Part shown: positions 9,217-18,205 of the stretch, piece after piece
How the letters are laid out: every line of letters starts with the position of its first letter
Position numbering within the stretch: the first letter of the stretch is position 1
Source of the DNA: Acidobacteriota bacterium
GTDB taxonomy: Bacteria; Acidobacteriota; Terriglobia; Versatilivoradales; Versatilivoraceae
Reading direction: 5' to 3'
NCBI GenBank assembly: GCA_022826755.1
Contig: JAJDUG010000080.1
Coordinates: forward strand, 1 to 64,000
Length of the DNA: 64,000 nt
The notes under the pieces: generated by a model
Seen by the model: the letters and a program-made list of their open reading frames with translations, nothing else
Told to the model about the DNA's origin: nothing
Database searches by the model: none
Translations under genes and position numbers: made by a program

Positions 9217-10905
9217 TCAATACTCGATGGGGCGCGGCTCGAAATGCCGGTGCAGCCGGTATTCGATGGAGCAATCCACGTCCTGGATCTCGAAGAGCAG
9301 ATCCACATCCGGGTCCTTCTCAAGCAAGGTCACCTTGACCACGTTTTCTCCGGGATTTGGGTAATGCTCGGGAGACAGCCGGTACTCATAGATCTGACTG
9401 CCCTGGTAGGCCACTCCCTCTTTGACGAAGCGGTAGTTCAAGTCGGTGATCTGCAGCATGGAGTCGGGCAGCGGCTTGCCGTTGAGCTCGATGCTGAGCC
9501 GGTTGAGGGAGGGCTCCAGGTTGTTGATGCGGACCCTCAGCCTGGCGGACCTCAGCCGATCCAGGGAGTGCCAGCGCCGGAGATCGTCGGCGACCCGTAG
9601 CGGCACTTCCTGAGGCTTTCCGACCTCGAGCGGCTTGGGAAGCAGGGGATCGAAACCCGGCAGGCCCGATCCGAAAGTCCCGGGATTGCGAGGCTGGTCG
9701 CGCACATGGTAGATCTTGTCGGCGGTTTGCAACATCTCCGGAGACCCCAACGGACGCAGCGCGTCCACCATGGGCTCCAGGAAAGCCAGCCGCTGGCTTC
9801 GGACCATGTCGTTGATTCCAAAACCGGCCGCTCCCTGGTGGTAGGCGTTGGCGGCAGCCCCCCACACCAGCCTGGCGGTCGGCTTGTCGTCCCTCCGCTT
9901 CCCCAGGGTGGTAGAACACTCAACCAGAATGCGGCAGGAACTCCTTCGGGCCAGCGAAACCACCTTGGAAATGTCGATGTCCTGGTCGAAAACTTCCGGG
10001 TCGGTGGAGGCGCAGATCAGGCCGCCCACCAATCCCTCCGCAATCCAGTCGGCCACCTCCAGGCCGGCGGCTTGCCAGGCCCGGGGGTCGGCCGGGATGC
10101 GCATGTAGACCCGCTTGCGCCGGCCCTGCTCCCTCTCCGCCTTCACGGCTATGGCCTTCAGCTCCCGCAGCCACCGGGTGAGCAGGGGCGCGCATTGGCT
10201 CACCTGGTTGAAGCGGCAGATGGGGAGCACCTCCGTGTGCACCTCCACGCCGTCTGTGGTGTAACGGGCGAGCAATTCCTCGAAGATGCGGAGGCGCTCT
10301 TCCCTCACTTCGGGATGGATGAAGTTGAGCCGGACCGGGGATATGTAGCGGGCTCGCGGGTCTTCATCCTTGCCCACCCGCAAGTGGTCGCTGTCGAGCA
10401 CGAAGTCGGAGAGGCGGCCCGTGCCTCGAGCCTGCTCGGAAGCCCCGGCCCCGAGGTTGAGGTGAGCGCTGGCCAAGAAAAGCATCCCCTTTTCATGGCA
10501 GCGGTCGCAGAACAACTGGGGCCGATCCCAACCCTCGCGCACCAGTTGGCGCACATGCAGGCCGTCCCGATAGTTCACCGCATGGTTCCATTTGCGCACG
10601 TTGCTCCCATGCATTTGTCCGACTTTGGTTTCGTAAATGCACATCCCGCCGCGGGGGGCCAGTTGGAAAATGAGGGTGTTCACCGAGGTTCCGGCGACCA
10701 GGTCCACCGTCTTGGTCACGTCCGACTTGGTCAGCGGCGGCGCGATCCCCGACATGTGGTGGAAATCCTCCCGCAGGAACACGCGGGGCTCGTCCGGCGC
10801 CGCACCGTCATCCTGACGCCCGGCGGACAGGCTTCCCGCTGCTGAAACCATGGAAACGGGTGCGGCCACGCCCACCCTCTGCAGAAACCGCCTGCGATTC
10901 AGCAT
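9217..10905 (-). CDS. Exported TIM-barrel-like protein, Tat-type signal (paralogue B)
   Basis: A 562-residue paralogue of the protein at 7394-9157. It begins MLNRRRFLQRVGVAAPVSMV, a clear Tat signal. Shared blocks include EPRVF near the mature start, DRCHEKGM, RLRIFEELLARYTTDGVE, QGRRKRVYMRIPADP and a C-terminal IEYRLHRHFE/IEY ending. The conserved acidic and Arg residues at equivalent places suggest an enzyme acting in the periplasm or outside the cell, but no catalytic assignment is possible from the sequence alone. It lies 29 bases after the cupin gene and 59 bases before its paralogue, all on the minus strand. Confidence 0.75.
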   Translation of the reverse strand: MLNRRRFLQRVGVAAPVSMVSAAGSLSAGRQDDGAAPDEPRVFLREDFHHMSGIAPPLTKSDVTKTVDLVAGTSVNTLIFQLAPRGGMCIYETKVGQMHGSNVRKWNHAVNYRDGLHVRQLVREGWDRPQLFCDRCHEKGMLFLASAHLNLGAGASEQARGTGRLSDFVLDSDHLRVGKDEDPRARYISPVRLNFIHPEVREERLRIFEELLARYTTDGVEVHTEVLPICRFNQVSQCAPLLTRWLRELKAIAVKAEREQGRRKRVYMRIPADPRAWQAAGLEVADWIAEGLVGGLICASTDPEVFDQDIDISKVVSLARRSSCRILVECSTTLGKRRDDKPTARLVWGAAANAYHQGAAGFGINDMVRSQRLAFLEPMVDALRPLGSPEMLQTADKIYHVRDQPRNPGTFGSGLPGFDPLLPKPLEVGKPQEVPLRVADDLRRWHSLDRLRSARLRVRINNLEPSLNRLSIELNGKPLPDSMLQITDLNYRFVKEGVAYQGSQIYEYRLSPEHYPNPGENVVKVTLLEKDPDVDLLFEIQDVDCSIEYRLHRHFEPRPIEY

Positions 10906-10934
10906 GATGTCTCACCTTTCCCGAAAAACGGGGC

Positions 10935-11303
10935 TCAGCCGGTCTCGGCGTCGACGTCGCCGACATAGGTGTTGGACAGCTTGGCGTAGTCCTCCCGGAC
11001 CGGACTGAAGATGTCCAGCGCCCGCACCGGTCCCCCCACGGCCACGGCCTTGTGGTAGACGTTGGGGGGAACCAGGAACATCGACCCCGCCTCGCAGACC
11101 CGCGTCTGGTTTCCGATCGTCATCTTCAGCTTGCCCTCCAGCACGATCCCCCCCTGTTCGTGGGGATGGTTGTGCAGAGGCACCGTGGCGCCCTCCTCGA
11201 TCTCCAGGTAGGAGAGCATGAGATTCTTGCCGTAGGGGGTGCGGAGGCGGACTCCGGGCTGAAGCTCGAGAGCCGGAAGCTCCTGGATGTCGATAAAGGG
11301 CAT
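10935..11303 (-). CDS. Small cupin-domain protein
   Basis: A single-domain cupin of 122 residues. Motif 1 is visible as PLHNHPHEQGGIVLEGKL: two His and a Glu, plus the Gly-rich turn. Motif 2 is GSMFLVPPNVYHKAVA, with a His ligand. These residues bind a divalent metal in the beta-barrel. Proteins of this size act as isomerases, dioxygenases or sugar/ligand sensors. The ATG at 11303 starts MPFIDIQELPAL; an upstream in-frame GTG would add 31 residues with no cupin similarity, and AGGAG-like bases precede the chosen ATG. It sits between the toroid protein and paralogue B in the operon. Confidence 0.85.
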   Translation of the reverse strand: MPFIDIQELPALELQPGVRLRTPYGKNLMLSYLEIEEGATVPLHNHPHEQGGIVLEGKLKMTIGNQTRVCEAGSMFLVPPNVYHKAVAVGGPVRALDIFSPVREDYAKLSNTYVGDVDAETG

Positions 11304-11417
11304 GTCGTCTTCTCCTTCTTCAATGGTTGTGAGATTGCGGCAAAGGGAACCGAGCAGCCGAACCGCTCCTGAATCGGGACATGTCCGGACCGGCACCGAT
11401 TTTCAAACAATGATTGC

Positions 11418-12404
11418 TCAGCCGCCCAGGGCCTGGTGCACCTCGTCCAGCCAGACCACCATCTCCGCGGTGGCGTCGTTGCTGCTCATCTGGCCGAATT
11501 TCCAGCAGCCGTCCTCGGCCTGCGAGGCCAGCAGATTGTCGCCCACCCGGGCGGCCATTTCCGCGTATTTCCGCTCGCCGGTCAGGGTGTAGAGGTTGGA
11601 GGCGGCCCAGGCCACCTTGCCGGCCCGCAGGCTCTTGTAGTTGAAATCGCTGGCGATCTCGGCCAGCCTCAGGTAGTCCTTGGCCAGACGGAGCCACTCC
11701 CCCTGCCCGCTTGCCTTATACAGGTTCGCCAGAAAGCCGGCGGCGATACCGGGATGAAAGAAGTATTCGTCCCGCTCGGCAGAGGCGTTCAGCACGAAAC
11801 GGATCTCTTCCTCCGGATCGAAGTTCGATTGGAGGCCGCCCGCGCGGCTGTAGACCGAATAGAGTTGTTCCGGGTAGTTGGGCTGCAGCCCCATCAACCG
11901 CTTCATCCAGCGGCCGACCCCCAGGCTCTCCCGCATCCGGCCGGTGTAGAGGGCGGCCTGGCCCCCTCCGCTCACCACCCAGAGGTCCTGCAGGACCCGA
12001 GCGGTTCTCTGGGTAGGGCTGGAATAGAATCCGCCGCTTTCCTCATCGAAAAAGCGCAACACGAAATCCATGCCCCTTTGAGACAGGTCGAAGTGGCCCT
12101 GGCGGTGGGCTGCAATGATGACCCAGATGTTGTAGTAGATGTAGTAGTACCCGTTGGTTTCGGGCAAGCGGGGCCCGAAGTCTCCGTCCCGGCCCTGGCC
12201 GTGGCGGCGAATCCAGTCCAGCAGGCGGTTGGCCTCGGCGCTGGCCCCGCTGACCATCAAGGCCAAGGGAACCTTGTAGTAGTCCGCCAGCCCGCGATCC
12301 GGCGAACCGAAGCCCCCGTCCGGCCTCAACTGCCGCATCAGAAAGCGGCAGCCTCTGTCACGGCCTTGCCGGAAGCGGTCCTTCGACTTGGAATTCGATT
12401 CCAT
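11418..12404 (-). CDS. Alpha/alpha-toroid (terpene cyclase/prenyltransferase-like) protein
   Basis: A 328-residue soluble protein with repeated helix pairs and Gly-rich turns such as LRPDGGFGSPDRG, EESGGFYSS and AEDGCWKFGQ. This pattern is typical of (alpha/alpha)6 toroids, the fold of squalene-cyclase-like, prenyltransferase-like and some glycan lyase proteins. No DxDD cyclase motif or prenyltransferase zinc site is evident, so the activity is unknown. It lacks a signal peptide. It lies 30 bases downstream of the aldo/keto reductase gene, which suggests co-transcription and a role in the same (possibly carbohydrate) pathway; this last point is inference. Confidence 0.65.
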   Translation of the reverse strand: MESNSKSKDRFRQGRDRGCRFLMRQLRPDGGFGSPDRGLADYYKVPLALMVSGASAEANRLLDWIRRHGQGRDGDFGPRLPETNGYYYIYYNIWVIIAAHRQGHFDLSQRGMDFVLRFFDEESGGFYSSPTQRTARVLQDLWVVSGGGQAALYTGRMRESLGVGRWMKRLMGLQPNYPEQLYSVYSRAGGLQSNFDPEEEIRFVLNASAERDEYFFHPGIAAGFLANLYKASGQGEWLRLAKDYLRLAEIASDFNYKSLRAGKVAWAASNLYTLTGERKYAEMAARVGDNLLASQAEDGCWKFGQMSSNDATAEMVVWLDEVHQALGG

Positions 12405-12434
12405 GGGCGATCACCTCCGCTTGGAAGGCCTCCA

Positions 12435-13379
12435 TCAAATCAGGTCCTGCCAGTGGGTGGGATCCACCAGGTCCGGATCGGACAGCGACAGCCCAGCCAG
12501 CGCCGCCATCATCCCCTCCGGCAGCGGACCTCGGGAGAGACCGGAAACATTGGACTCCAGCTCGGCCTCATTTTTCAGTCCCATCAGGACCGACGAGATC
12601 TCCGGCAGGGAAAGGCAGAAGCGCACGGCCGCCTCGGCCAAGCCGTCCACCTCCGAGCCGAGGACCTGAAGGATCTTCGAGGCCTGCTCCCGGAGCGGAG
12701 CCAGCCTCTCGGGCAGGAAATCGATCTGAGGCGTGAGAACTCCCCGCAAGAAAACGGACCGCACAAAGACACCCACTCCCTTGCGGGCGGCCTCCGGAAA
12801 GACCCGCTGCCTCATTTTCTGGTTGAGCAGACTGAAGGGGACCTGCAGCACCTGGAACAGCGGGTCTTTCAGGGTGGCCAGGGCGTCTTCCTCCCCATAG
12901 CAGGTCGCTCCCGCCAGCCGGATTTTCCCCTGGGACCGGGCTTCCTCCAGCGAATCCCGGATGGCGGTCTCTCTCAACAGCTTCTCGGTGGCGTTGTGAA
13001 TGTAGAGCAGGTCGATGGCATCCACCTGAAGGGCACCCAGGCTGGATTCAATCGAGTGGAACACCTGGCCCCGCTGTGCAGCGGCGTCCATGTCGCTGAC
13101 CGGGTTTTCGAAGATCACCTTGCTGGAAATCCGCGGCCTGGGGGACAGGTCCTTCAGAGCCCGTCCGATCACCTCCTCGCTGTTTCCATAGGCCCGAGCC
13201 GTATCCAGCCAATTGATCCCCCGGTCCGCGGCCCGGCGGATCAGCCGGATCGAGTCCTGAATAGATGGCCGGGAATACTGAGGCGAACCTTTGAACCCGT
13301 AATCCAGCCCGATCTCGGCTGTGCCCAGAGACACCTCGGAGGCCGTAAACCCGGTATTGCCCAGCTTGCGAACTCTCAT
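12435..13379 (-). CDS. Aldo/keto reductase
   Basis: A 314-residue aldo/keto reductase. The typical start MRVRKLGNTGFTASEVSLGT is at 13379; an alternative ATG at 13397 would add six residues. The catalytic tetrad is visible: Asp and Tyr in WLDTARAYGNSEEVIG, Lys in RISSKV and His in LLYIHNATE. The (beta/alpha)8 pattern continues through LRETAIRDSLEEARSQGKI. Such enzymes reduce aldehydes, ketones or sugars with NADPH. Its position 44 bases after a cupin gene and 30 bases before the toroid gene supports a catabolic operon. Confidence 0.88.
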   Translation of the reverse strand: MRVRKLGNTGFTASEVSLGTAEIGLDYGFKGSPQYSRPSIQDSIRLIRRAADRGINWLDTARAYGNSEEVIGRALKDLSPRPRISSKVIFENPVSDMDAAAQRGQVFHSIESSLGALQVDAIDLLYIHNATEKLLRETAIRDSLEEARSQGKIRLAGATCYGEEDALATLKDPLFQVLQVPFSLLNQKMRQRVFPEAARKGVGVFVRSVFLRGVLTPQIDFLPERLAPLREQASKILQVLGSEVDGLAEAAVRFCLSLPEISSVLMGLKNEAELESNVSGLSRGPLPEGMMAALAGLSLSDPDLVDPTHWQDLI

Positions 13380-13423
13380 GGCCGGCCGCGTTCTCAAGTC
13401 CCGGCATCGCTCCGGGCTTGTTT

Positions 13424-13798
13424 CTAGCTAGCGGATTGGTCCAATTGCGGCTTGCCGAAGAAGAGGACGACTCTCAGGGGCGACGTCCCGTTGTTCTCGA
13501 AGCCGTGGGGCACCCCCGCGGGGACCAGGACGGCATCCCCGGCGGAGACCTCCACCTGGTCGTCCCCGATCCACATCCTTCCCTGACCCTGCGTAAAGTA
13601 GTAAATCTCCTCCAGGGCTCCCTCTTCCTCGTGGGTGTGGGTGCCTTCGCTGGTCCCCGGATCGAGTTCCCAGACGTGGAAGCGCGTCCCCAGACGGCTC
13701 TTGCCGTCGAAAAAGGACCGTATTCGAATGGCGCCCCGGCCCTCGTGGACACCCTCCACTCGCCGGACGCCGGATGAATCGCTTTCCTTGATAAACAT
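13424..13798 (-). CDS. Cupin-domain protein, first gene of minus-strand operon
   Basis: A 124-residue cupin. Motif 1 is EGTHTHEEEGALEEIYYFTQGQG (two His and a Glu in a conserved spacing) and motif 2 is GDAVLVPAGVPHGFEN. The core looks intact for metal binding. The ATG at 13798 (MFIKESDSSGVRRVEG) is the only sensible start; the open frame far upstream runs antisense through the DapA-family gene and is a shadow. It is the first gene after the promoter at 13834-13863, so its product may sense or process the pathway substrate. Confidence 0.85.
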   Translation of the reverse strand: MFIKESDSSGVRRVEGVHEGRGAIRIRSFFDGKSRLGTRFHVWELDPGTSEGTHTHEEEGALEEIYYFTQGQGRMWIGDDQVEVSAGDAVLVPAGVPHGFENNGTSPLRVVLFFGKPQLDQSAS

Positions 13799-13833
13799 GG
13801 TCAAAGTGATCCTCTGCAGGCCAAAGGCGACAA

Positions 13834-13863
13834 ATTGTAACAGAGTGACCTCGGGAAACTCAA
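13834..13863 (-). promoter_or_regulatory. Promoter of the minus-strand cupin operon
   Basis: Reading on the minus strand, -35 TTGAGT (13863-13858), an 18-base spacer and -10 TACAAT (13839-13834). The start of transcription would fall near 13827, about 30 bases before the ATG at 13798. A second TACAAT on the plus strand (13913-13918) may serve the divergent DapA-family gene, but it has no convincing -35. Confidence 0.6.
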
Positions 13864-13954
13864 TTTGGAGGGAGCAATTGACTTCCCGCTGGCGAACCGA
13901 TTCGGATCTCCCTACAATTGAGACTTTCGTTGCCGTCAGGAACAGGAGTTGCCG

Positions 13955-14905
13955 ATGCCATTGACCAGTGACACCTTGAAAGGACTGTGGGCCGGAATGC
14001 CCGTCCCCTGGACCGCGCAGGACCAGGTGGACGAGGGGGCCTTGCGGGAGAACGTGCGGCGGATGTGCCGGGCCGGCGCCCACGGGGTCTATACCCATGG
14101 GACCACCGGAGAGTTCTACGCCCAGACTCCGGAGGAGTGGCGGCAGGTGGCGCGGGTCACGGTCGAGGAGTGCCGGCCGTTCGGAACCCCCACCCAGGTC
14201 GGATGCACCGCCCTGTGGACGGCCGAGGTCGTTCGCCGGGCCCGGTTCGCTCAAGAGATCGGAGCCGGCGGGATACAGGTGGCCTTCCCCTTCTGGCTGG
14301 CTCTTTCCGACGCCGAGGCTGTCGGATTTCTCAAGGAGGTCACCCGCCAGGCGCCCGGGATGCCGGTGATTCTCTACAACACCGGACGTGCCAAGAAACC
14401 CTTGACCCCCGACCTGCTCAAGCGCCTGCTGGATCAGGACCTGCCCTTGATCGGTTGCAAGGGAGTCAGCAGTCCGGAAGAGGCCGCCGCCTTCCTGGAC
14501 CTGGCTCCCGGGCTCAGAATCTTCGTGGGTGAAAACAGGCTGGCGGAGTGGTGGCATGCCGGGGTGCGGGGCTCCTACAGCTCCATGGTCTATGCCTGCC
14601 CCAAGCTGATGCTGCGCTATTTTCAGCTCTGCGAAGAGGGCCATCCCGAGGCAGCGGAGATCGGCCAGGGCCTGCAGCACCTCACTCGGGAGTTCGTGTT
14701 GCCTCTTGCGCAAGAGGGTTTCACCGATACCGCCTTTGACCGCACCTTTGCGGCGGCCACCGGATTCCTGACCGGGGAACTGCTTTCCAGCCGTCCTCCC
14801 TACCGCGCGGCCACCCGGAATGACGTGGACCGCTTCCGGCAAATCTGCCTGAGAGTCTTCCCGCAGTTTCTGGAGGAAAGCGCGGTTGCCGCCCGGGCCG
14901 GCTGA
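13955..14905 (+). CDS. DapA-family aldolase/lyase (dihydrodipicolinate synthase-like)
   Basis: A 316-residue (beta/alpha)8 class I aldolase or lyase. Family motifs include HGTTGEF (substrate carboxylate binding), VILYNTG with the catalytic Tyr, and LIGCKGVSS with the Schiff-base Lys. All are intact, so the protein should be active, probably on a pyruvate-linked substrate. It is more likely catabolic than lysine-biosynthetic, because no other lysine gene is near and it is divergent from a cupin/reductase operon. The ATG at 13955 is preceded by AGGAG six bases upstream, which decides against the in-frame TTG at 13949. Confidence 0.87.
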   Translation: MPLTSDTLKGLWAGMPVPWTAQDQVDEGALRENVRRMCRAGAHGVYTHGTTGEFYAQTPEEWRQVARVTVEECRPFGTPTQVGCTALWTAEVVRRARFAQEIGAGGIQVAFPFWLALSDAEAVGFLKEVTRQAPGMPVILYNTGRAKKPLTPDLLKRLLDQDLPLIGCKGVSSPEEAAAFLDLAPGLRIFVGENRLAEWWHAGVRGSYSSMVYACPKLMLRYFQLCEEGHPEAAEIGQGLQHLTREFVLPLAQEGFTDTAFDRTFAAATGFLTGELLSSRPPYRAATRNDVDRFRQICLRVFPQFLEESAVAARAG

Positions 14906-14982
14906 GGGGGGGGCGGCTTACCTGAAACAACAGAAAAATAGAGTGCAACCCCGTGTCGTAGCGTCAGGCCCTTCTTAATCCT

Positions 14983-17082
14983 GTGCATCCTGTGCATCGA
15001 TGTTCAATTTTTAGTCTTTCTCCATGGATCTGCCGCATCGCGGTCGGCTGGCGGGCCGCCACGTTTTCCCGGGTGGCGGCCTGGCTGGCGCTGGCCGCCC
15101 TGCCCTTTTCGAGCGCCCAGGCCCAGCAAGCGCCGCCGGAAACCAGGACAACCCACTACACCATCCAGGTCAAGCTCCTGCCCGAGCAACGCCTGCTGAA
15201 GGGGAGCCAGGTGGTGGAATGGCGCAATGCCACCCGGGAACCGGCCCGGGAACTGTGGTTCCATCTCTACTGGAACGCCTGGCTGAACAACCGCAGCACC
15301 TGGATGCGGGAGGATTCCCTGCGCTCCCGGCGCCGTTCCTCCCTGCGAAATCCGCAGCCGGGAGACTGGAGCTACCTCCGGGTGGAATCTCTGAAGGTGG
15401 AGGCCGGTGGGCCCTTCCGGGAATCGGATCGCACCTCCGCCATGGTCTTCGCTTCCCCCGACGACGGCAACAGGGACGATCGGACCGTGCTGGTGGTTCC
15501 CCTGGAGCGGGCGGTGCAGCCCGACGAGACCGTCAGAGTCTCCATTGGCTGGGAAGCCAAGATCCCTCGCACCTTCGCTCGAACCGGCTTCCGCGGCGAT
15601 TTCTTCTTCATGGCCCACTGGTTTCCCAAGCTGGGAGTTTTTCAGGACGACGGCACCTGGAACTGCCACCAGTTCCACGCCGCCACCGAGTTCTTTTCCG
15701 ATTACGGGAACTACGACGTCCGCATGACCGTCCCCACCGGATGGAAGCTCGGCGCCACTGGCGTGCAGCTCGGGGTGATCGATAGCGACGACGGCACCTC
15801 GACCCACCGCTACCAGCAGGATAACGTCCATGGCTTTGCCTGGACGACCAGCCCGGACTATCGGGAGGTTCGCCGCCGTTTCGATCATCCCGGCCTCAAA
15901 TCGATAGATATTCGCCTGCTCTATCAGCCCGAGCACCAGGGCCAGGTGGACCGCCACTTTCATGCCACCGAGGAGACCTTGAAGCTCTACGGCCTCTGGT
16001 TCGGAGAGTATCCCTACGGTCACCTGACGGTGGTGGATCCTGCCTGGAGAAGCGGGGCTCGGGGCATGGAGTATCCCACCCTCTACACCTGCGGGACCCG
16101 CTATCTCAACCCCTTCGGCGGCGGGGCTCCGGAAGGCGTCACCATCCACGAGGCCGGTCACCAGTTCTGGTACGGCCTGGTGGGGAACAACGAATTCGAA
16201 CACGCCTGGCTGGACGAAGGCATCAACACCTTTGCCACGGCAAGAGTCTTCGAGGCGGTCTACGGCAAGAGGGCTCCTGTGTACCGCTTCTTTCGGGGCT
16301 TTTTCCCGGTCATGATCCCCGAGATCCAGGCAGGACGCATCCAGAACAGCCGGCGCCATCGATTCCTGGCGGCAGCCCGGGGGGAAATCCCGGCCACCCC
16401 CAGTTACCTCTACCACCCCTCCACCTCGGGAGCCACCAGCTACACCAAGACCGCACTGTGGCTGCTGGCCCTGGAGCGTCGCCTGGGATGGGATGTCCTG
16501 CAGCGGATCCTCTCGACCTTCTTCGAAAACTCCCGCTTCCGCCACCCCACTCCCGAGGAATTCTTCCGCGTGGCCAACCAGGTTTCGGGCCAGGATCTCG
16601 GTCCCTTCTTCGAGCAGGTCTTTCACCGGGACAAGGTCTTCGACTACAGCGTCGAGTCCGTTTCCAGCGTGAAAGTGGAAACCAGGGGGTTTATCGACAA
16701 GGACGGGCAATTCCTTCTGTTGGCGGAAGCACCCGACTCCCAGGATTCGGAAGAAACGTCCGTTTTGTACGAAACGACCGTGCTTCTCCGGCGACTCGGA
16801 GACGGCATCCTTCCTCAGGACGTACTGCTGCGATTCGAGGACGGCGAGGAGTTCAGAACGCAGTGGGACGGCAAGCACCCCTGGAAGCTCTACCGGCTGG
16901 TCAAGCCCTTCAAGCTGGATTACGCCGCCGTTGACCCCGAGTTGACCAACCCGCTGGACATCGACTTCACCAACAACAGCCGCCGGCTGGAGCCTCAGGC
17001 GAACCTGCCCGCCACCAAGTGGTCCCTCAAGTGGCTGATCTGGCTCCAGGATTACCTCCAGACCGTGTTGGCTCTGCTGTAG
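14983..17082 (+). CDS. M1-family metallopeptidase, exported
   Basis: A 699-residue zinc peptidase of the M1 (aminopeptidase N-like) group. The zinc site is HEAGH at residues 389-393 with the third ligand Glu at 412 (LDEGINTF), exactly the M1 spacing. GMEYPTL resembles the GAMEN exopeptidase motif. A signal peptide (VAAWLALAALPFSSAQAQ) ends near residue 48. The N-terminal beta domain and C-terminal helices follow. The start is uncertain: the GTG at 14983 lies inside a short tandem repeat (two copies of GTGCATC) and the true start may be a little downstream. The next gene begins 17 bases after the stop. Confidence 0.85.
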   Translation: MHPVHRCSIFSLSPWICRIAVGWRAATFSRVAAWLALAALPFSSAQAQQAPPETRTTHYTIQVKLLPEQRLLKGSQVVEWRNATREPARELWFHLYWNAWLNNRSTWMREDSLRSRRRSSLRNPQPGDWSYLRVESLKVEAGGPFRESDRTSAMVFASPDDGNRDDRTVLVVPLERAVQPDETVRVSIGWEAKIPRTFARTGFRGDFFFMAHWFPKLGVFQDDGTWNCHQFHAATEFFSDYGNYDVRMTVPTGWKLGATGVQLGVIDSDDGTSTHRYQQDNVHGFAWTTSPDYREVRRRFDHPGLKSIDIRLLYQPEHQGQVDRHFHATEETLKLYGLWFGEYPYGHLTVVDPAWRSGARGMEYPTLYTCGTRYLNPFGGGAPEGVTIHEAGHQFWYGLVGNNEFEHAWLDEGINTFATARVFEAVYGKRAPVYRFFRGFFPVMIPEIQAGRIQNSRRHRFLAAARGEIPATPSYLYHPSTSGATSYTKTALWLLALERRLGWDVLQRILSTFFENSRFRHPTPEEFFRVANQVSGQDLGPFFEQVFHRDKVFDYSVESVSSVKVETRGFIDKDGQFLLLAEAPDSQDSEETSVLYETTVLLRRLGDGILPQDVLLRFEDGEEFRTQWDGKHPWKLYRLVKPFKLDYAAVDPELTNPLDIDFTNNSRRLEPQANLPATKWSLKWLIWLQDYLQTVLALL

Positions 17083-17099
17083 GAGACACAGGAAGGCCG

Positions 17100-18116
17100 A
17101 TGCACCCTCGTATCCATTTATGGGCCGGCTTGAGGCTGGTGCTGCATACGCCGTCGCTGCTGGCTTGGGTCTATTTCACCACTCTGGTCGTGGCTCTTCC
17201 CCTGGCCCTGGCCATGAAGCACCTGCTGCAGGGTTCCTTTGAAGGCAGCCTGGTGGAAGACGGCCTGCGCCAGGGCTTCGACCTGTCCTGGTACGGGGAA
17301 TTTGCCGCCGGCAGTTCCGGACTGGGAAAGACCTTTGGGCCCTGGGTGGTGGGAATCCTTCCCGTGCTGAGCAACCTGGAACGGCTGTTGGACGGGAAGC
17401 TGCACCAGGTCGATCCCACGGTGGTCGGGGCCGGGATTCTGATGGTGCTGGCCTGGTCCCTGCTGCTGGGGGGAATCCTCAGCCGTTTCGCTCATGAGGA
17501 GGAACCGCACTCGCGAGCCGGATTCCTGGCCCAGGGAGGCCTTTTCTTCTGGAGGTTCCTGCGCCTTGCGGTGATCTCGGGACTGATCTACTGGGGGATC
17601 TTCCGGGGCATCGGACAGCCCCTGCATGGCTGGATCGAAACGGCCACCCGGGACACTACCGTGGAGCGGACGGTTCTGATCTACACCGTCCTGGCCTACG
17701 CCCTGGTGGGACTGTTGTTCCTGGTGATGCAACTGGTGCTGGACTACGCCCGGATCTCACTGGTGGTGGAAGAACGGCGCAGCGTCCTGCTGGCCCTGCT
17801 TCGAGCCCTGGGCTTCGTCAAGCACCACCACCGCGCCGTGCTGGGCCTCTACCTGCTGCTGGCCGCCGCCGCCCTCCTCTGGTTTCTTGCCTATTCCTGG
17901 CTGGCCCCCGGAGCCAACCAGTCCACCTGGACCGCAGTCCTGCTGGCTTTCTCGCTGGGTCAGATCTACCTGGTGGGACGGTGGATCCTCAAGCTCTGGT
18001 TCCTGGCAAGCCAGACCCGCCTGTTCGTTTCCTCAACGCCCCGGACTCCGCCGGTCGAAAAGTGGGAAGCCCCCCCCATCGAGAATCCTCCACTGGTGGA
18101 AACGGGGCGGCCCTGA
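17100..18116 (+). CDS. Multi-pass membrane protein of unknown function
   Basis: A 338-residue integral membrane protein with about six hydrophobic segments, for example near residues 20-38, 110-130, 155-175, 195-215, 250-270 and 280-300. The loops are short and the C-terminal tail is Pro-rich and hydrophilic. I do not recognise the family. The ATG at 17100 is preceded by AGGAG at 17083-17087 and lies 17 bases after the M1 peptidase stop. The two genes are therefore very probably co-transcribed, and the product may act in the same envelope process. Confidence 0.7.
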   Translation: MHPRIHLWAGLRLVLHTPSLLAWVYFTTLVVALPLALAMKHLLQGSFEGSLVEDGLRQGFDLSWYGEFAAGSSGLGKTFGPWVVGILPVLSNLERLLDGKLHQVDPTVVGAGILMVLAWSLLLGGILSRFAHEEEPHSRAGFLAQGGLFFWRFLRLAVISGLIYWGIFRGIGQPLHGWIETATRDTTVERTVLIYTVLAYALVGLLFLVMQLVLDYARISLVVEERRSVLLALLRALGFVKHHHRAVLGLYLLLAAAALLWFLAYSWLAPGANQSTWTAVLLAFSLGQIYLVGRWILKLWFLASQTRLFVSSTPRTPPVEKWEAPPIENPPLVETGRP

Positions 18117-18205
18117 ACCCACGCGGAGTCGTTCATGGGCGTACGCCGTAGGCGTGTGATCTCCAGAGCCGCGCAGCCGAGCCGGCAGGCGGGGGTCTCC
18201 GGTTG

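Noticed and set aside
13949-13954. TTG as start of the DapA-family gene
   Set aside because: It lies inside the spacing between AGGAG and the ATG at 13955, so the ATG is the better start.
18138-18147. Ten-base palindrome GGCGTACGCC
   Set aside because: Too short to support as an operator in GC-rich DNA and not linked to a promoter.
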